Shown one piece after another: positions 43,501 through 54,709 of a stretch of DNA of 64,000 nt. Below the pieces are notes generated by a model. The model was given only the letters and a program-made list of their open reading frames with translations. It was not told the origin of the DNA and ran no database searches. The DNA is from Vitrella brassicaformis (lineage: Eukaryota > Sar > Vitrellaceae). How positions within the stretch are numbered: position 1 is the first letter of the stretch; every line of letters begins with the position of its first letter. The stretch is taken from assembly GCA_001179505.1 (NCBI GenBank), contig CDMY01000396.1, positions 18,643 to 82,642 on the forward strand, given 5' to 3'. The position numbers and the translations under genes are program-made.

Positions 43501-43701
43501 GTGTGGTTGGTGTGGAGATGTCAGTGGAGGACGACAACGGCCCCAGCATTCCCAGGGAGATACCCCCTGACCCTGGTTAGTCGAGCAAAGAGACACCACT
43601 GGTTGACTCATCGATGAGTGTTGTGTTGTGTTGTGTGTGGTGTGGGTGCAGCGTACATGGCATCTTTGCGGAAGAGGCAACAGCAGGGCGGCAGCACGTG
43701 A
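40505..43701 (+). CDS. GH13 alpha-amylase-like enzyme with C-terminal PAN/Apple domain
   Basis: Ten exons: 40505-40970, 41050-41163, 41236-41401, 41489-41708, 41798-41901, 41995-42155, 42241-42362, 42422-43379, 43492-43575, 43652-43701; 814 aa. A hydrophobic segment (SLLLTSSLLLLSSF) about 55 residues in suggests secretion or membrane entry, perhaps from a later start. GH13 regions: DTVLNH (region I), FDGYRMDAIVH with the nucleophile Asp (II), FTIGEAF with the acid Glu (III) and FVESHD (IV), so it should be active on alpha-glucans. An acidic Ser/Glu, then Gly/Tyr- and Thr-rich linker leads to a PAN-like module (HCFEYADYLGNDVGG, GCQLACQEDDRCLFF, NCWLKA, KTC). Region I only forms if a GC-AG intron (41164-41235) is removed. 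Confidence 0.85.
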
Positions 43702-44737
43702 AGGAGTGAGAAGGAAGGGACGGCTGGAGGGATTCAATCATTGCCCTCCCTGCCCCGAGAGAGACATCATGTCATTGTCATGAGGTGTGCGGCGAACGTT
43801 TTTTGCAAACTGTCTGTCTGTCTGTCTGTCTGTGTGTGTTCATGTGATGAGCTGTGTGTACCTCTCCACACACACATGTCTATGAGTGCGCGTGTGTGTG
43901 AATGCATGGCGGTGCCCTTCGTCCCGTCCCGCCCTTTGTATGTATGTCTTCATATTTGTTTGTCTGTGCACACCACACACATGTGGGTAAGTATCTACAT
44001 ATCATGCATTGTGTTGGCTGGTTGGTTGGTTCGTCAGCATTGGTATTGACATTGGTGTCGGTGTCAGCATTGGTATTGCTAGGTAGAGTGTTTAATCTAA
44101 TCTGCTGCGGAGCACGACAGACACGACCTGCGCAGGTACCTATCTCTCTATCTCTTTACTTGTGTGGCTCCTGAGTGCACTGCACTCACTGCACATGTTC
44201 TGTACGTCGTGTGCGTGTCCATCCATCCATCCACCACAGACATCCATTTTAATTCATGCGTGTGCTCGTCTCGCCTGCGTCCATGACACACATCCCTGGC
44301 ATATGCACTCACTGCCACACACCTGACTGACGTGCATGACTCAAGGTTCCATCCCCCCCTCCCTCCCAGTGGGTGCCACGATCGATCACGGCAGGAGAGC
44401 GCTTCACGCACACCACTCAGGCACTCACGCACACAACACAGACAGGCACTGACTGACCAACTAAATATATGCTGCATTGCCTGCTCGGGTGGCGATTTGC
44501 ATCTGCAGGGGCCACCAAAGCAATGCAAAGCAGCACCGAAGCAGCAAGCTAAGAAGCTAGCTGCCGAGGGAGGGAAAAAAGCAGCGACAGAGAAAAAGAG
44601 GAGGAACACCACACCACATCTGCTTCGCAGTCACCACACGTATAACACGCATACACATACAGTCAGTAGGTAGTCTACAGGTGGGTGGATGGCCGGACGG
44701 ACGGACTGCAGCAAGCAAGAGCTATCGATGAGCTATC

Positions 44738-44768
<31 letters not shown>

Positions 44769-44821
44769 CAGAGAAAGGGATCTACACACACAGCCAGCCA
44801 GCCAGCCACCACATCAGTCAG
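43702..44821. other. Convergent intergenic spacer, 1.1 kb
   Basis: Between the amylase (plus) and the SLC17-like gene (minus). It is dominated by GTCT, TG, CA and CCAT repeats. A minus-strand ORF (44148-44612) lacks coding character. No gene is called. Confidence 0.4.
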
Positions 44822-47265
44822 TCACGCGCCCACCCTCCTCCCCCTCGCCCCTCCCGCTAATGCTGCTGCTGCTGCTGCTGGTGATGGTGGCTGCTCTTGT
44901 CGACAGCGGTGCTCACTGTCGATCCGCTTGTCGGAGCACCAGGACATCCACACCGACGCACCCACCAGGTAGTGCGCGGCGAACAAGGCAAACACCGCCC
45001 CCCATCTGTGGGCGTCGGACAGGCCGTACTCGTGGGCCTTCTCCAGCACGAAGCCCACGGCAGGCACCGCCACCAGACCCCCGACCATCCCGCATGTGTT
45101 GCCGGCAGAGAACAGCAGGCCGGCCTTGCTGGGTGCCAGGTCCAGGTGATTCGCGCACATCGCACCTGCACACGTGTGACACACACACACAGTGAGTGAG
45201 ACAGACAAAGGCGGCCTGGGCTGTCTGTGCTTTGTCACATGGGTCCATCCATCCATCCATGGCACCGACCATAGGCGAAAGCGTGGCACCCGGCAGCCAG
45301 CGAGAGGAAGAGTGTCGCCTCGAGTGGTGTGGAGGCCACGAAGCCCACACCCAGCAGCCCCGTGGCGGCACCCACCATGGCGAACACCTGCAGCACACGG
45401 CGGACCGTCCGCACGCGCCACCTGCACCACGAGGGATGCAATCAATAGGAAAGCAGGGACAGACGACAGACAGGCAAATTGGCGCTGACTGGCCGTCGGT
45501 CTGTCTGTCTGTGACTCTTCCTTCGGTGCTCCTTCCTGCACCGCACCTGGCGACGTTGATAAGGTGGTCGGCCAGTGTGCCGGCTGCGAAGCCGGTGCAT
45601 GACTGCACGATGTAGGGCACACACGTGTAGTACCCAAGGCCGCTCATCGCAACGTGATACCTACACACACACACACACACACACACAATCGAGACAACGA
45701 TGGACTGACTGACACTTCTGCACGCACAGCTAGCACTCAGTCTCTCCCTTCTCACCGGTCGCTGACAAAAACCGGCAGCCAGTTGAGCAGCCCGATCAGC
45801 GGCCAGCAGTGGCAGTATTGCGCTATCAGCAGCGCCCACACAGACCTGTGCTGCAGGAAGTCCACCAGCACCCCCATCTCCCCATGCAGAGCCCCCCCTC
45901 GCCGCCGCCTGCCGTCCTCAGGCTTGCTGGTCCTTCGCGCGAGGCAGGGCATTGTCGGGCTGATGTCGCCCGCTGCTGCTGCTGACGCTGAGATCCCCTG
46001 TTCTTCATCTCGCCATGGGGTGGTTGCCTCCTCGTCGTAGAGGGACCCACCTAATGGTGGATGGGCTGCTGCCGCCTTTGTGCCGTTTGTATGGTCCTGG
46101 TGGTGGTCCTGGTGGGACAGCAGTGGTGAGGATGAGGGGGATGAGTCGTCTTGACGGTGATGGTTCTTGGTGGTGTTGTGGGGGAGTCTCCGTCTTGGGG
46201 ATGTCGCCAGCCTGCCACCATCAGCCACAGAAGAAGATTGAGAAGGAGAAGAAGAAGAAGCCACGTGACCATCACCACTGATGCCCTCATCGCCACTCAT
46301 GGTTTTGTCTGGCTGCTTGACTGGTGCCAGCTCTCTGGCATCTCCCTGTCCCTCGTCTACACCCAATTCTGTGCCCATCCCGCACCATAAAGGTATCCAC
46401 GGCACCGCCATCACAGCGTACACGTAAAACACCAAAGGCCACCCGCCCAGCAGCTGACTCTCGACCAACAGCGGCGTGATGAAGAAGGCAAGAACCACAC
46501 CGGGATAAGCAGCAGCGGTCGTGGAGGCGGCCGCGATGGAGTGGAGGTTGGAGGGGACGTACTTGCCGATCATGGCGTTGATGGCCGGAAAGGCAACGCC
46601 TTGAGAAGCGCCGACCACAAGCCGGACCAGAAAGATGAGCGGCAGGCCGCCGATTTTCACCTGATCATGACGAGAGGGGAGGGAGTCCGCAGGCAGTGAA
46701 CTGCACTGGCGGTCATCTCATCATGCCCCTCTTCCTCTCTGCTCTGTCTGTGTGCCCCTCCCCTTACCGATAAAGGTGTGAGTGCGGTGGCGGCCGACCA
46801 CACAATGATGCCCGCCAACAGCACCATCTGCCCCCCCATCGCGTCGGCAAGCCACCCTCCCAGCAGCTGGGCCGGCGCATACCCCCAGTAGAAGGCCTGC
46901 AGGACGAAGCCCTGCGTGGACTTGTCCCATGAGAACTCCCTCGCCATCGGCACCATCACGCTCGCAAGACACTGCCTGCAGGCCACCACACAGACACACA
47001 GACACACAGACAGACAGAAAGACGGTGAGGGACTCACTGGCCAGCCACACATGCATTGCATTGGCATGAGAAGCAGTCACCACTCAACTCACCGGCATAA
47101 GAAGTTGAGGAGCATACAGACTGAGCAGAGGGTGAGGAAGAGCGTCACGCGCCTCGTCCGTCGCCTCTCCTCTTGCCGCATGGCAGCGGCGGGGCAAGTG
47201 GAAATGCTGTCGCGCGCTGACGCTGACCGGCCTCTAGTGAGCGGCTTCAGACAATCAAGCACCAT
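44822..47265 (-). CDS. MFS transporter, SLC17/ANTR-like
   Basis: Six exons on the minus strand: 47265-47093, 46975-46768, 46660-45756, 45660-45547, 45421-45270, 45165-44822; 631 aa. Transmembrane segments include FLTLCSVCMLLNFLCRQCLA, REFSWDKSTQGFVLQAFYWG, PAQLLGGWLADAMGGQ, LVVGASQGVAFPAINAMIGK and GLLFSAGNTCGMVGGL. FSWDKSTQGFVLQAFYWGY and the Gly-Gly-x-x-A-D after it are typical of the SLC17 anion family. A central cytosolic loop of about 150 residues is Ser/His-rich. The usual substrates are phosphate, organic anions or glutamate; not predictable here. Confidence 0.8.
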
Positions 47266-47515
47266 CGTGGCCACTCGAACAGAGCGTTGGAGAGAGTGTG
47301 TGGAAGCGATTTTTGAGCTAGCACCATGTCCTGGCACTGGACATCTCTGCAGTGGGGCTCAATGGGCTTGCTCTTTCGTTGCTTTCGCCTGATGCAAGGC
47401 TGCGCTTTGCTTGCAGCACCATGGCCATGCACTCACTTGGCGGCAAAACCGCCGCTCGTCATTCATCGATACATCAGATGCTATCCACACACCGTCGTGT
47501 TGGATGTATCATATG

Positions 47516-49453
47516 TCAGTTGCTGCTGGTTCTCTCCTTGTCGGTGCCATGATTCTTTGTCTCAGCTATGGGTAAGAGGTAGTGAGTGGAGTGTTCCTCA
47601 GGCAGCAGCCTCTCTAGCTGTGGGGCCTTCTCGTACATCCCCAGCAGCCCACCCGTGTGGACGAACAGAATGCGCGAGCCCCTGAACCGACGCGGCTCCT
47701 CGCGCAGACACCGCAGCAACGCGTGGACAGCCTTGCCAGAATACACCTTTACACACACCACACACCACACACGGTGTCACACACAGGGTAGCGAGTGAGT
47801 GTTGCTGGCAGCTGTGTGTGCGTGTGTGGATTGGTCACTTACTGGGTCCAGGATGACTCCAGTGGCCTTTGCCACTGTGGCGATGGTGTCGAGCTCCTCT
47901 GGTCGACTGATGCCGTACCCGAGGCCAGCGGCCTCCACCAGCGACACCAGGGACCGGCTCATCGGTCCATCGACATGGCCCATCCCTACACACACACACA
48001 TACACACAGGCATCTACTTCAGAAGCTCTCCTGAGCTCAGCTCCCATACTGCGTACCAGGGTAGATCTTGGTGTCGATGTGGTTGAAGAAGTAGCCCTCA
48101 TTGTCGCACACACATATCCCGTGCACCCTGACGTCGCCCATCTGAGGGCTGAGGTGACACCCGAGTGCGGTGCCGGCCAGGCTGCCGCCGCTGCCGCATG
48201 CTATCACGATGTCAGTGATGCCCAGCGGGTCGGCCGCCAGCTGCTGCTCCAGCTCGCGGACCATCTCGATGTACCCCCACGTGCCCAGTGCGTTTGAGCC
48301 GCCCACAGGTATCCTGAGTGAAGGGATAGACACACACAACATCATGTGGGGGAGGTGTTGTTGGTTGGTTCGGTGTGGTGATTGATCGGCTGATTGATTG
48401 CCTGACTGCTTACTTATAAGGGTTCTTGCCCTGTTGCCTTAGCTGGGACACCACCATGTCGAGCAGCTTCTCGCTGCACACACACACAGACATCCAATCA
48501 TCCAGCCAGCCAGCAAGCCATCAATGGTCGTGATGGCCTCCATCCATCTCTTTTTGTGAGTGTGTGCGCGTCTGTATCTGTGTGTGATGGCCTGTGGGTT
48601 GTCTGTCCACGCCACGCACCTGCCATGGTGTCTGTATTCGGCCTTTGACACGAGCCACAGCCTCGAGTCCATCAAACGGTCGACCAACAGATTGCCCGTC
48701 AACCCCGCTGACTGCACGACCAAACACACAACACAACACAGCTTCCCTCCCTCCCTCCCTGTGTCCTCCGCGTCTGTCTGTCTGTATGTGGTCTGGCTCA
48801 CCCACCGACCGGTTTGTCGGTGTCAGTGTGTGTCTTCTCGGGTATCCTCAGAATCAAATGTGGCTCCAGGCCAAACATCCGTGCGGCCACTGCCGTGGCG
48901 CGGCAATGATTCGACTGAATGCCGCCAATCTGACAAACAGAACAGACACACAGATCCTGTTAGTTAGGCTTGACCACCATTGTGGCGTGTTTGCGGTGCG
49001 GTTGCTGACCGTGACGACACTGTCATGCCCCCTGTCCACCGCATCAGCCATCAGAAACTCCAGCTTCCGCACCTGAACCAACGAACGAACGAACGAACGA
49101 ACGAACGAACGAACCAACGAACGAACGAACGAACGAACGAACGAAGCGGCGAGTGGAATGATCGTGTATGAGTGACTGGTTGGCTAGTCAGTACATACTG
49201 ACTTTGTTCCCGCTGAGCTCCACGCCTGTGAAGTCGTCTCTCTTGATCCACAGCTCCACACCGGCAGGCAGACCAGGCACTGACCAGGGCCTGCACCACA
49301 CGTCCATCCATCCATCCAACCTTGGTACCCATTCATGGGTCGTTGGTACGTGATGGGTGTGGGTGCGCCTATTGCGAGTGCTGTCCGCAGCTTGGGCGGC
49401 GTCAGATGTGCGGCCCATGATGGCGGCTTGTAAGGGTGAAGGGCAGGAGGCAT
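47516..49453 (-). CDS. PLP enzyme, D-cysteine desulfhydrase / ACC deaminase family
   Basis: Nine exons on the minus strand: 49453-49350, 49290-49203, 49072-49010, 48929-48810, 48711-48620, 48473-48414, 48313-48057, 47985-47843, 47746-47516; 385 aa, all phases consistent. Family marks: GAPTPITPWSVPGLPAGVEL, IKRDDFTGVELSGNKVRKLE with the PLP lysine in SGNK, GGIQSNHCRATAVAAR, NPYKIPVGGSNALGTWGYIE, the phosphate-binding ACGSGGSLAGTALG and DPVYSGKAVHALL. Plant members release H2S, pyruvate and ammonia from D-cysteine, bacterial ones open ACC; residues separating the two cannot be judged here. Intron 2 carries an (AACG)n tract. Confidence 0.85.
49077..49144. repeat. (AACG)n microsatellite in an intron
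   Basis: About 17 near-perfect tetranucleotide units with a few interruptions lie in intron 2 of the desulfhydrase gene, immediately upstream of the exon 3 acceptor on the minus strand. Confidence 0.85.
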
Positions 49454-49877
49454 CACAATGGGCGGAGCGGACGACACCCTCCAAGGACCAATGTGTGTAT
49501 TTATGTATCTGCAAAGAGAAACAACGCGCAGACAGATGGTCATGCCCTTTGCCTGGGGACAGTGCATTGCTGGCGTGCCATTCCTTACCTTACTTACCGG
49601 GACGGGCCCTTTCAGATGAGATGTGGTGCGCCACCTCAGGGCGGAACAAGCTTTTCATTGACAAAACCTTCCATCAAGTGACAAGATCTGCTTATTGCTG
49701 CAACCGTGCGACAAGATCTGTATGTTACTGCGCTGAGCCATGCTTCCGCGAAAGCCGCCCGGAGGGCTGCGAGCTTCGAGTGGATTGACAAAGCGGAGAT
49801 CTGAGCTTCTCCAAAGGACGGTGCACTGACTGTTCGAGTAGCATCTTTGAATAGCGAAAGAAGCAGCAGAAAAGACG
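49454..49877. other. Divergent intergenic region
   Basis: Between the starts of the desulfhydrase gene (minus) and the thioredoxin gene (plus), so it should hold both promoters. A degenerate repeat of the form GTGACAAGATCTG/GTGCGACAAGATCTG occurs at about 49678-49720. No gene is seen. Confidence 0.4.
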
Positions 49878-50814
49878 ATGATTCTCCGGTGCACGGCAGC
49901 GTCGTTTCTGCTCCTGCTGGGCACTGCGGATGTGGCCACGGGCGACAGCACAGCCAAGAGCGCCGTGCGCGTTCTGACAGATGCAAACTTCGAACACGAC
50001 ACACAGGTAAGGTAGGTAATGGGAGCGGAGCCCTGCCCTCTGGCAAACAAAACACTTGTGCATGCCTGTGCGGGTGTTTGTGTGTTGATGTTGGTCGATG
50101 AATGCCGTCAGGCGTCAAGCGGTGCGACAACAGGCGATTGGTTCATCGAGTTCTACGCTAATTGGTCTACCTACGCAGAAAGAGAGAGACTCATCAGGGT
50201 GGATGGATGGACTCGTCACTTGTCACTCAGGTGTGGTCACTGCCAGCGGCTGCAGCCGACCTGGGAGGAGCTAGCAGCCAACCTTAAGGGCCGCGTGGTG
50301 GTGGCCAAGGTCGACTGCGACGCCAACACATCCACACGAAGCAGATTCAACATCCAGGTGAGTGAGGTGCCTGCCTGCCTGCCTGACGACAGACAAGATC
50401 GATCACCAGAGGGAGGGGGATGATATGTATGGCTCAATCCAATCCGCCGTCCGTTCCCCTCCCTTACTCTCTCAGGGCTTCCCGACGCTGCTGCTTCTGC
50501 GTCAGGGCCGCATGTATGAGTACAAGGGTGCCCGCGACCTGGCGGCCCTCGAGGCCTTCGCCACAGGGGGGTACAAAAAGACGCCCGGCAAGCCCGTCCC
50601 GCCCCCCGAGTCGCTGCTGGACCAGCTCAAGAAGGAGGCCATGCTGCTGCTGGACATGAGCATGAGGTTCGCCAAGGAGCACCCGGTGCATGTGGGTGTG
50701 GCCGTGGGTGTGTCGGTGATGCTGGGGACGGTATTCTCGCTGCTGATGATGGTGCTGACGCGACGGAAGCGGACGGGCGGTGAGGTGGCGCCGGAGGAGA
50801 AGAAGACTGAGTGA
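49878..50814 (+). CDS. Membrane-anchored thioredoxin/PDI-like protein (TMX type)
   Basis: Four exons: 49878-50006, 50112-50164, 50231-50357, 50476-50814; 215 aa. A signal peptide ([20 protein letters not shown]) precedes a thioredoxin domain with [20 protein letters not shown]; the CGHC active site only forms once the short intron 50165-50230 is removed. [20 protein letters not shown] and the cis-Pro in GFPTLLLL follow. One C-terminal helix ([20 protein letters not shown]) is followed by a short basic-acidic cytosolic tail ([18 protein letters not shown]). Expected role: disulphide exchange in the secretory pathway lumen. Confidence 0.85.
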
Positions 50815-51530
50815 TTGGGGTGAGTGGTGTGTAGGGGGTTGTGTACAAAAGTAATGAAGGCAGCACTGACTGCAGGGTGTTTGTTTATTGTGTATGTCGC
50901 GCTTCGTCGTATCCATCGGCTTTCCACAGCCATGCATATGCATACGGTCGGACATCTGGTCGTTGTCATCGTGGGGTGCATGAGGCACAGCCCCTGTCAC
51001 GTCACGAGGGCTGTCGTCATCTCATACACCTCACGACGACAAAGGTCAAGTGTCCAGGCGTGTGACGGCAGTGAGTGAGTTGTATAACTTTTGTGTCTTC
51101 GTATGTGTGGGCGATGGACAGTGCATCCACTCGCATGCGCGTGCACAATAGATTCCGATTCCGCGTGATATAACGTATCAGATCCTTCTCTCTCTCATCA
51201 GCCAACTCACAAACTTCGCTGCACGCAGGTCGGCATCTGTTTGCCTATCTATCACGCCCTCGTGAGCACACACCCCTTGGGTCAAAAGAGGCCGGCCAGT
51301 AGGAGGCAAAGAAGCAAACAGGTGGCAACCCATATCGCAGCAGAAGCGAAAAGAGAAAATGTCAGCAGCAACAACGGCCTGCCCAAAAGACGGCAGGCGC
51401 TCATCCTGGTGCTACACCAAGCGACACCGCACGAAAAAGCGTCCCATCTCTCTCTCTCTCTCTCTCTCGTATACGCCAAAAATCTCGATCTCGACTTTTC
51501 TCCCTCTGTCTGTCTCTGTGACCGACCGAA
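50815..51530. other. Convergent intergenic spacer
   Basis: No gene is seen between the thioredoxin gene and the MFS gene stop. It contains a (TC)n run at about 51448-51469. Confidence 0.4.
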
Positions 51531-54500
51531 CTAAAGCGTGTCAAACAGGTGGGGGTGCTCTTCCTTCATCTCCTTCAGCGCCGCCATGTCCATGTGCTGA
51601 TACCGATACGCCCCCCCGCCCTCCTCTGCCTCTATCCTCGGCAACGGAGGCGGCGCCACACTCACATGCATATGGTGAGGGGGCGTCGAGCCGTCCCCAT
51701 GGTGGCGATCCAGCAGACTCTCGGCCACACCCTGGTTCAGCAAGGCACCCCCCAAATCGCTCTGGTACCGCCGGAACCGCCACACGTGTATGCGGTGTCG
51801 GAGTGACCGCGCCACCCATCGCTTCCTCAGCCCCATGCCGCGCTTCAGCCGCAGGAGGGCGTGGAAGCGCGCGGCCCGTCTGGAGGCGGCGAACTTCTCG
51901 GGTCTAAAGAAGACGAATGAGACGGCCGCGAGGAGGCCGACGGCGATCCCGCAGACGCCCACCGCAGTCATGCCGGTGCGGACGGATAAGGCGGGAGCCA
52001 CGCCCAGTATCACGGGACCTGAGAACCGAGATAGAAGGGAGAGATGCGCGTGCATGTGCATGTGCATGTGGGTGTGGGTGTGGGTGTGGGGAGAGGTGAG
52101 ATAACCGACCTAGGAACATGCCGAGGTGTCCGGCGACCTCGAGGCAGCTCTGCATCTTGCCGAACGAGCTGGTCAGCCCGCGATCCATCGCATACTGACA
52201 CACATGGCAGTACAGGACACACACACACCACTCCATCGCTCCCCCTCTCTCTCCCTCCCTCCCTCCCTCCCTCCCTCTCTCCCTCTCTACATCGCCCTCC
52301 CTTGTGTCTCCCTCCCCTGTGTGCCGTGACCGCCAACCACCCACACCCACCTGCATCGAGAAGGCCTGGGACAGAGGGTCATATATGCCATAGCTCACGC
52401 CAAACAGAGCCAGCCACGCCACTTCGCTGTCGGTGCCCTCCGTCCCCCTCAGAATGAGATATAGCGAGACACCTCCCACAAGCACCGACACCACACACAG
52501 AAGGTACAGCGGCCGGGACGTCTTGCGGGACAGAAAGGGGATGAAGATGGGCACCACCAGCCCCTCTATGACTTTGCAGGCCGTCAGGGGCAGCAGCAGG
52601 ACGCCCGAGCGAGACGCGTCGAGGTTGTAGGCCTGCTTCCAGTGCACTGGGAGGACACTGAAGAGCGCGGCGAGGGCGCAGTAGACCCACAGCTCGCTCA
52701 TGAGCAACACGCCGAAGTGCCACTCCATGAGCACACGGTAGCTGGTGGGCCCGGCTTCACTCGCCAAACTCGCCATCGAGTCAGCCAAACCCACCACAGC
52801 CGGCTGCTGGGAAGGGGCGGCGCCCACACTCACACCCACACCCACACCCTCCACAGCCACCCCCTGTTCGCTGTCCCTCGACCTTGGCCATGGTGGTGGT
52901 TCCGGTTTCCTCGTGTCGACTGCTTCTGTGGCTGTGGGCACCGCCACTGACGGCTCTGTCTTGGATCGTCTCTCCAGCGGCGCAGGGCGTGCCGCCTCTG
53001 CCTCAGGTGAGGAGGGGCTCTGTGAGGCCCTCGACGAGAGCCACATGGAGATGGGCGCGGCGGTGGAGTCGCGCCGACGGCCGCAGACCGACAGCTGGGA
53101 CTCATCCAACAGCTGGTCGTTCTGGCCGTCTCCCTCTCCCTCTTGCTGCTGCTGCTCCTTTGCAAATTGCTTGTGGTTGTCTCGGTGGAGAGAGAGGTTC
53201 GGCTGTGGCTGTGGCTGTGGCTGTGGGTGGTGGTTGTTGCACTCGATGTCGTCGACCTCTGTCATGTGTGGCACGTCCCATGGGGGAGATTGTGGCGGGA
53301 GTGCTGAGAAGGTGTCGACCGCGATGACGGCCCGGTGGTCGTTGGCGGCGAGGGAGCTCCACTGACGCTTCTGAGTGTGGTCGTCGGGCGGTTTCCTCTC
53401 GACAATGGCACCACCGCCGCCGACATCCACCCACTCTTCTGCAACACACACCCACACCCACACCCACACCCACACCCACCATCTCTATGTCACACAAACA
53501 ACACTTCCTCGGCACACGCACCTTCTTGGCTTTTCCTCGGTTCCAGCTTGAGAGGTGACAGAAGAGAAGAACCGACTTTGCCGTCGGTGTCGCCTTCGCC
53601 GCTTCGATGGCTGGCGGTGAGGGGCGAGGGGAAGGACGGAGCCAGTGGGACGTAGTCGGCCGTGGGCGACTGCCTGTGCGGGTCCGCCACCTCGTCGCCA
53701 GCCCGCGATGGCGACCATAGCTGGAGCAGGTCGTCGAGGTCATCCTCCATGACGTCCTCCGTCGGAAACAGAGGCTGGAGCGCCGCTAAGATGAGACACA
53801 CAAGCCAATGCGCGACATACTCATGTGCACATGATGAGTCCTCCCTCCTGACCTGCCAGGGCCCACACAGACAAGGTGAGCAACACGAGGCTACCAAAGG
53901 CGAGCCAAGAGCCCCCACCATCGTAGAGAAAACCCCCGAGAGCAGGGCCGATCACACTGCCGGCATCGGCAGTGAGCACCAGCGCCCCCAAGGCCGCGCT
54001 GTGCTCCCGCTTGTGGGTGCAGATGATGGCCGTCAGCCCGGCCGCCCACATGAATGAGTCGGCGATGCCCTGCAGGAACCTGCCGATGGCGAACACAGCT
54101 ACCTTGGCATAGAAAGCGGCGGACAGGGGCTCGGTGGGCGGTGGGGCGGTGGACGGATGGTTGTAGAGAAAGGCAAAGGCACCCACCACAAAGAAGACAT
54201 ACTGATGGCACAGCGACACACACAGACGCCAGCCAAATGATCTATAGATAGCTGGCCGTTTGCCGTTCTCTGAGTGTTGTGTTTTGGCCCATCACATAGT
54301 ATTACCGGTATGCCGATGGTGGATCTCCATCCCTTGACGTCTACCAGGTGACCCACAAAGGCGGCAGAGAGCAGCGACGCCGCAGGCCGCACCATATAGA
54401 CCACAGCCAGCTCCAAATCGGCTTGAGGACCGAACAGGTGCGGCAGTACGGGGGTGATCATAGTATTTGCCAACTGAGAAATGAAGATGGTCAGCCACAC

Positions 54501-54539
54501 GCAGATCAGCAGCCCGTACTGAATTGACCCGCCAGGCAT
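51531..54539 (-). CDS. MFS transporter, DHA1/vesicular-amine-transporter-like, with large soluble loop
   Basis: Six exons on the minus strand: 54539-54306, 54201-53853, 53785-53522, 53438-52351, 52194-52110, 52018-51531; 835 aa. The N-terminal half has FISQLANTMITPVLPHLFG, MVRPAASLLSAAFVGHLVD, GRFLQGIADSFMWAAG and GSVIGPALGGFLYDGGG, close to the VMAT/DHA1 layout. A soluble insert of about 290 residues (MEDDLDDLLQLWSPSRAGDE, then His/Pro/Gln-rich and Ser-rich) separates it from the second six helices (SYRVLMEWHFGVLLMSELWV, LAWLALFGVSYGIYDPLSQA). It ends MAALKEMKEEHPHLFDTL. Its usual relatives exchange protons for drugs or amines. The long insert is unusual. Confidence 0.8.
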
Positions 54540-54709
54540 CTTCGAGCCGGATGGATGAATCAGACACAGCGACGACTCACATCGAAACATCCGGAGGGAA
54601 ATCCGACGCGTGTGGCGAGACAAGCGCGCAACCGATCGCCAGCAGATCTCATCGTTTCTGCGCTTGTGGCTTATCCCAGCAGAGGCAGTGTGACCTTGAT
54701 CTTGCCGCC
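54540..54709. promoter_or_regulatory. Head-to-head intergenic region (MFS / HSP90)
   Basis: Only 170 bp separate the two start codons, so both promoters must overlap here or lie in flanking exons. I see no clear TATA box. Confidence 0.4.

Noticed and set aside
44148-44612. Minus-strand ORF of 154 aa between the amylase and SLC17-like genes
   Set aside because: Low-complexity content crossing microsatellites, with no splice partner and no recognisable domain.
49077-49144. Regular repeat array considered as a CRISPR-like or minisatellite coding repeat
   Set aside because: It is a 4-bp microsatellite without spacers, inside an intron of a well-defined gene.
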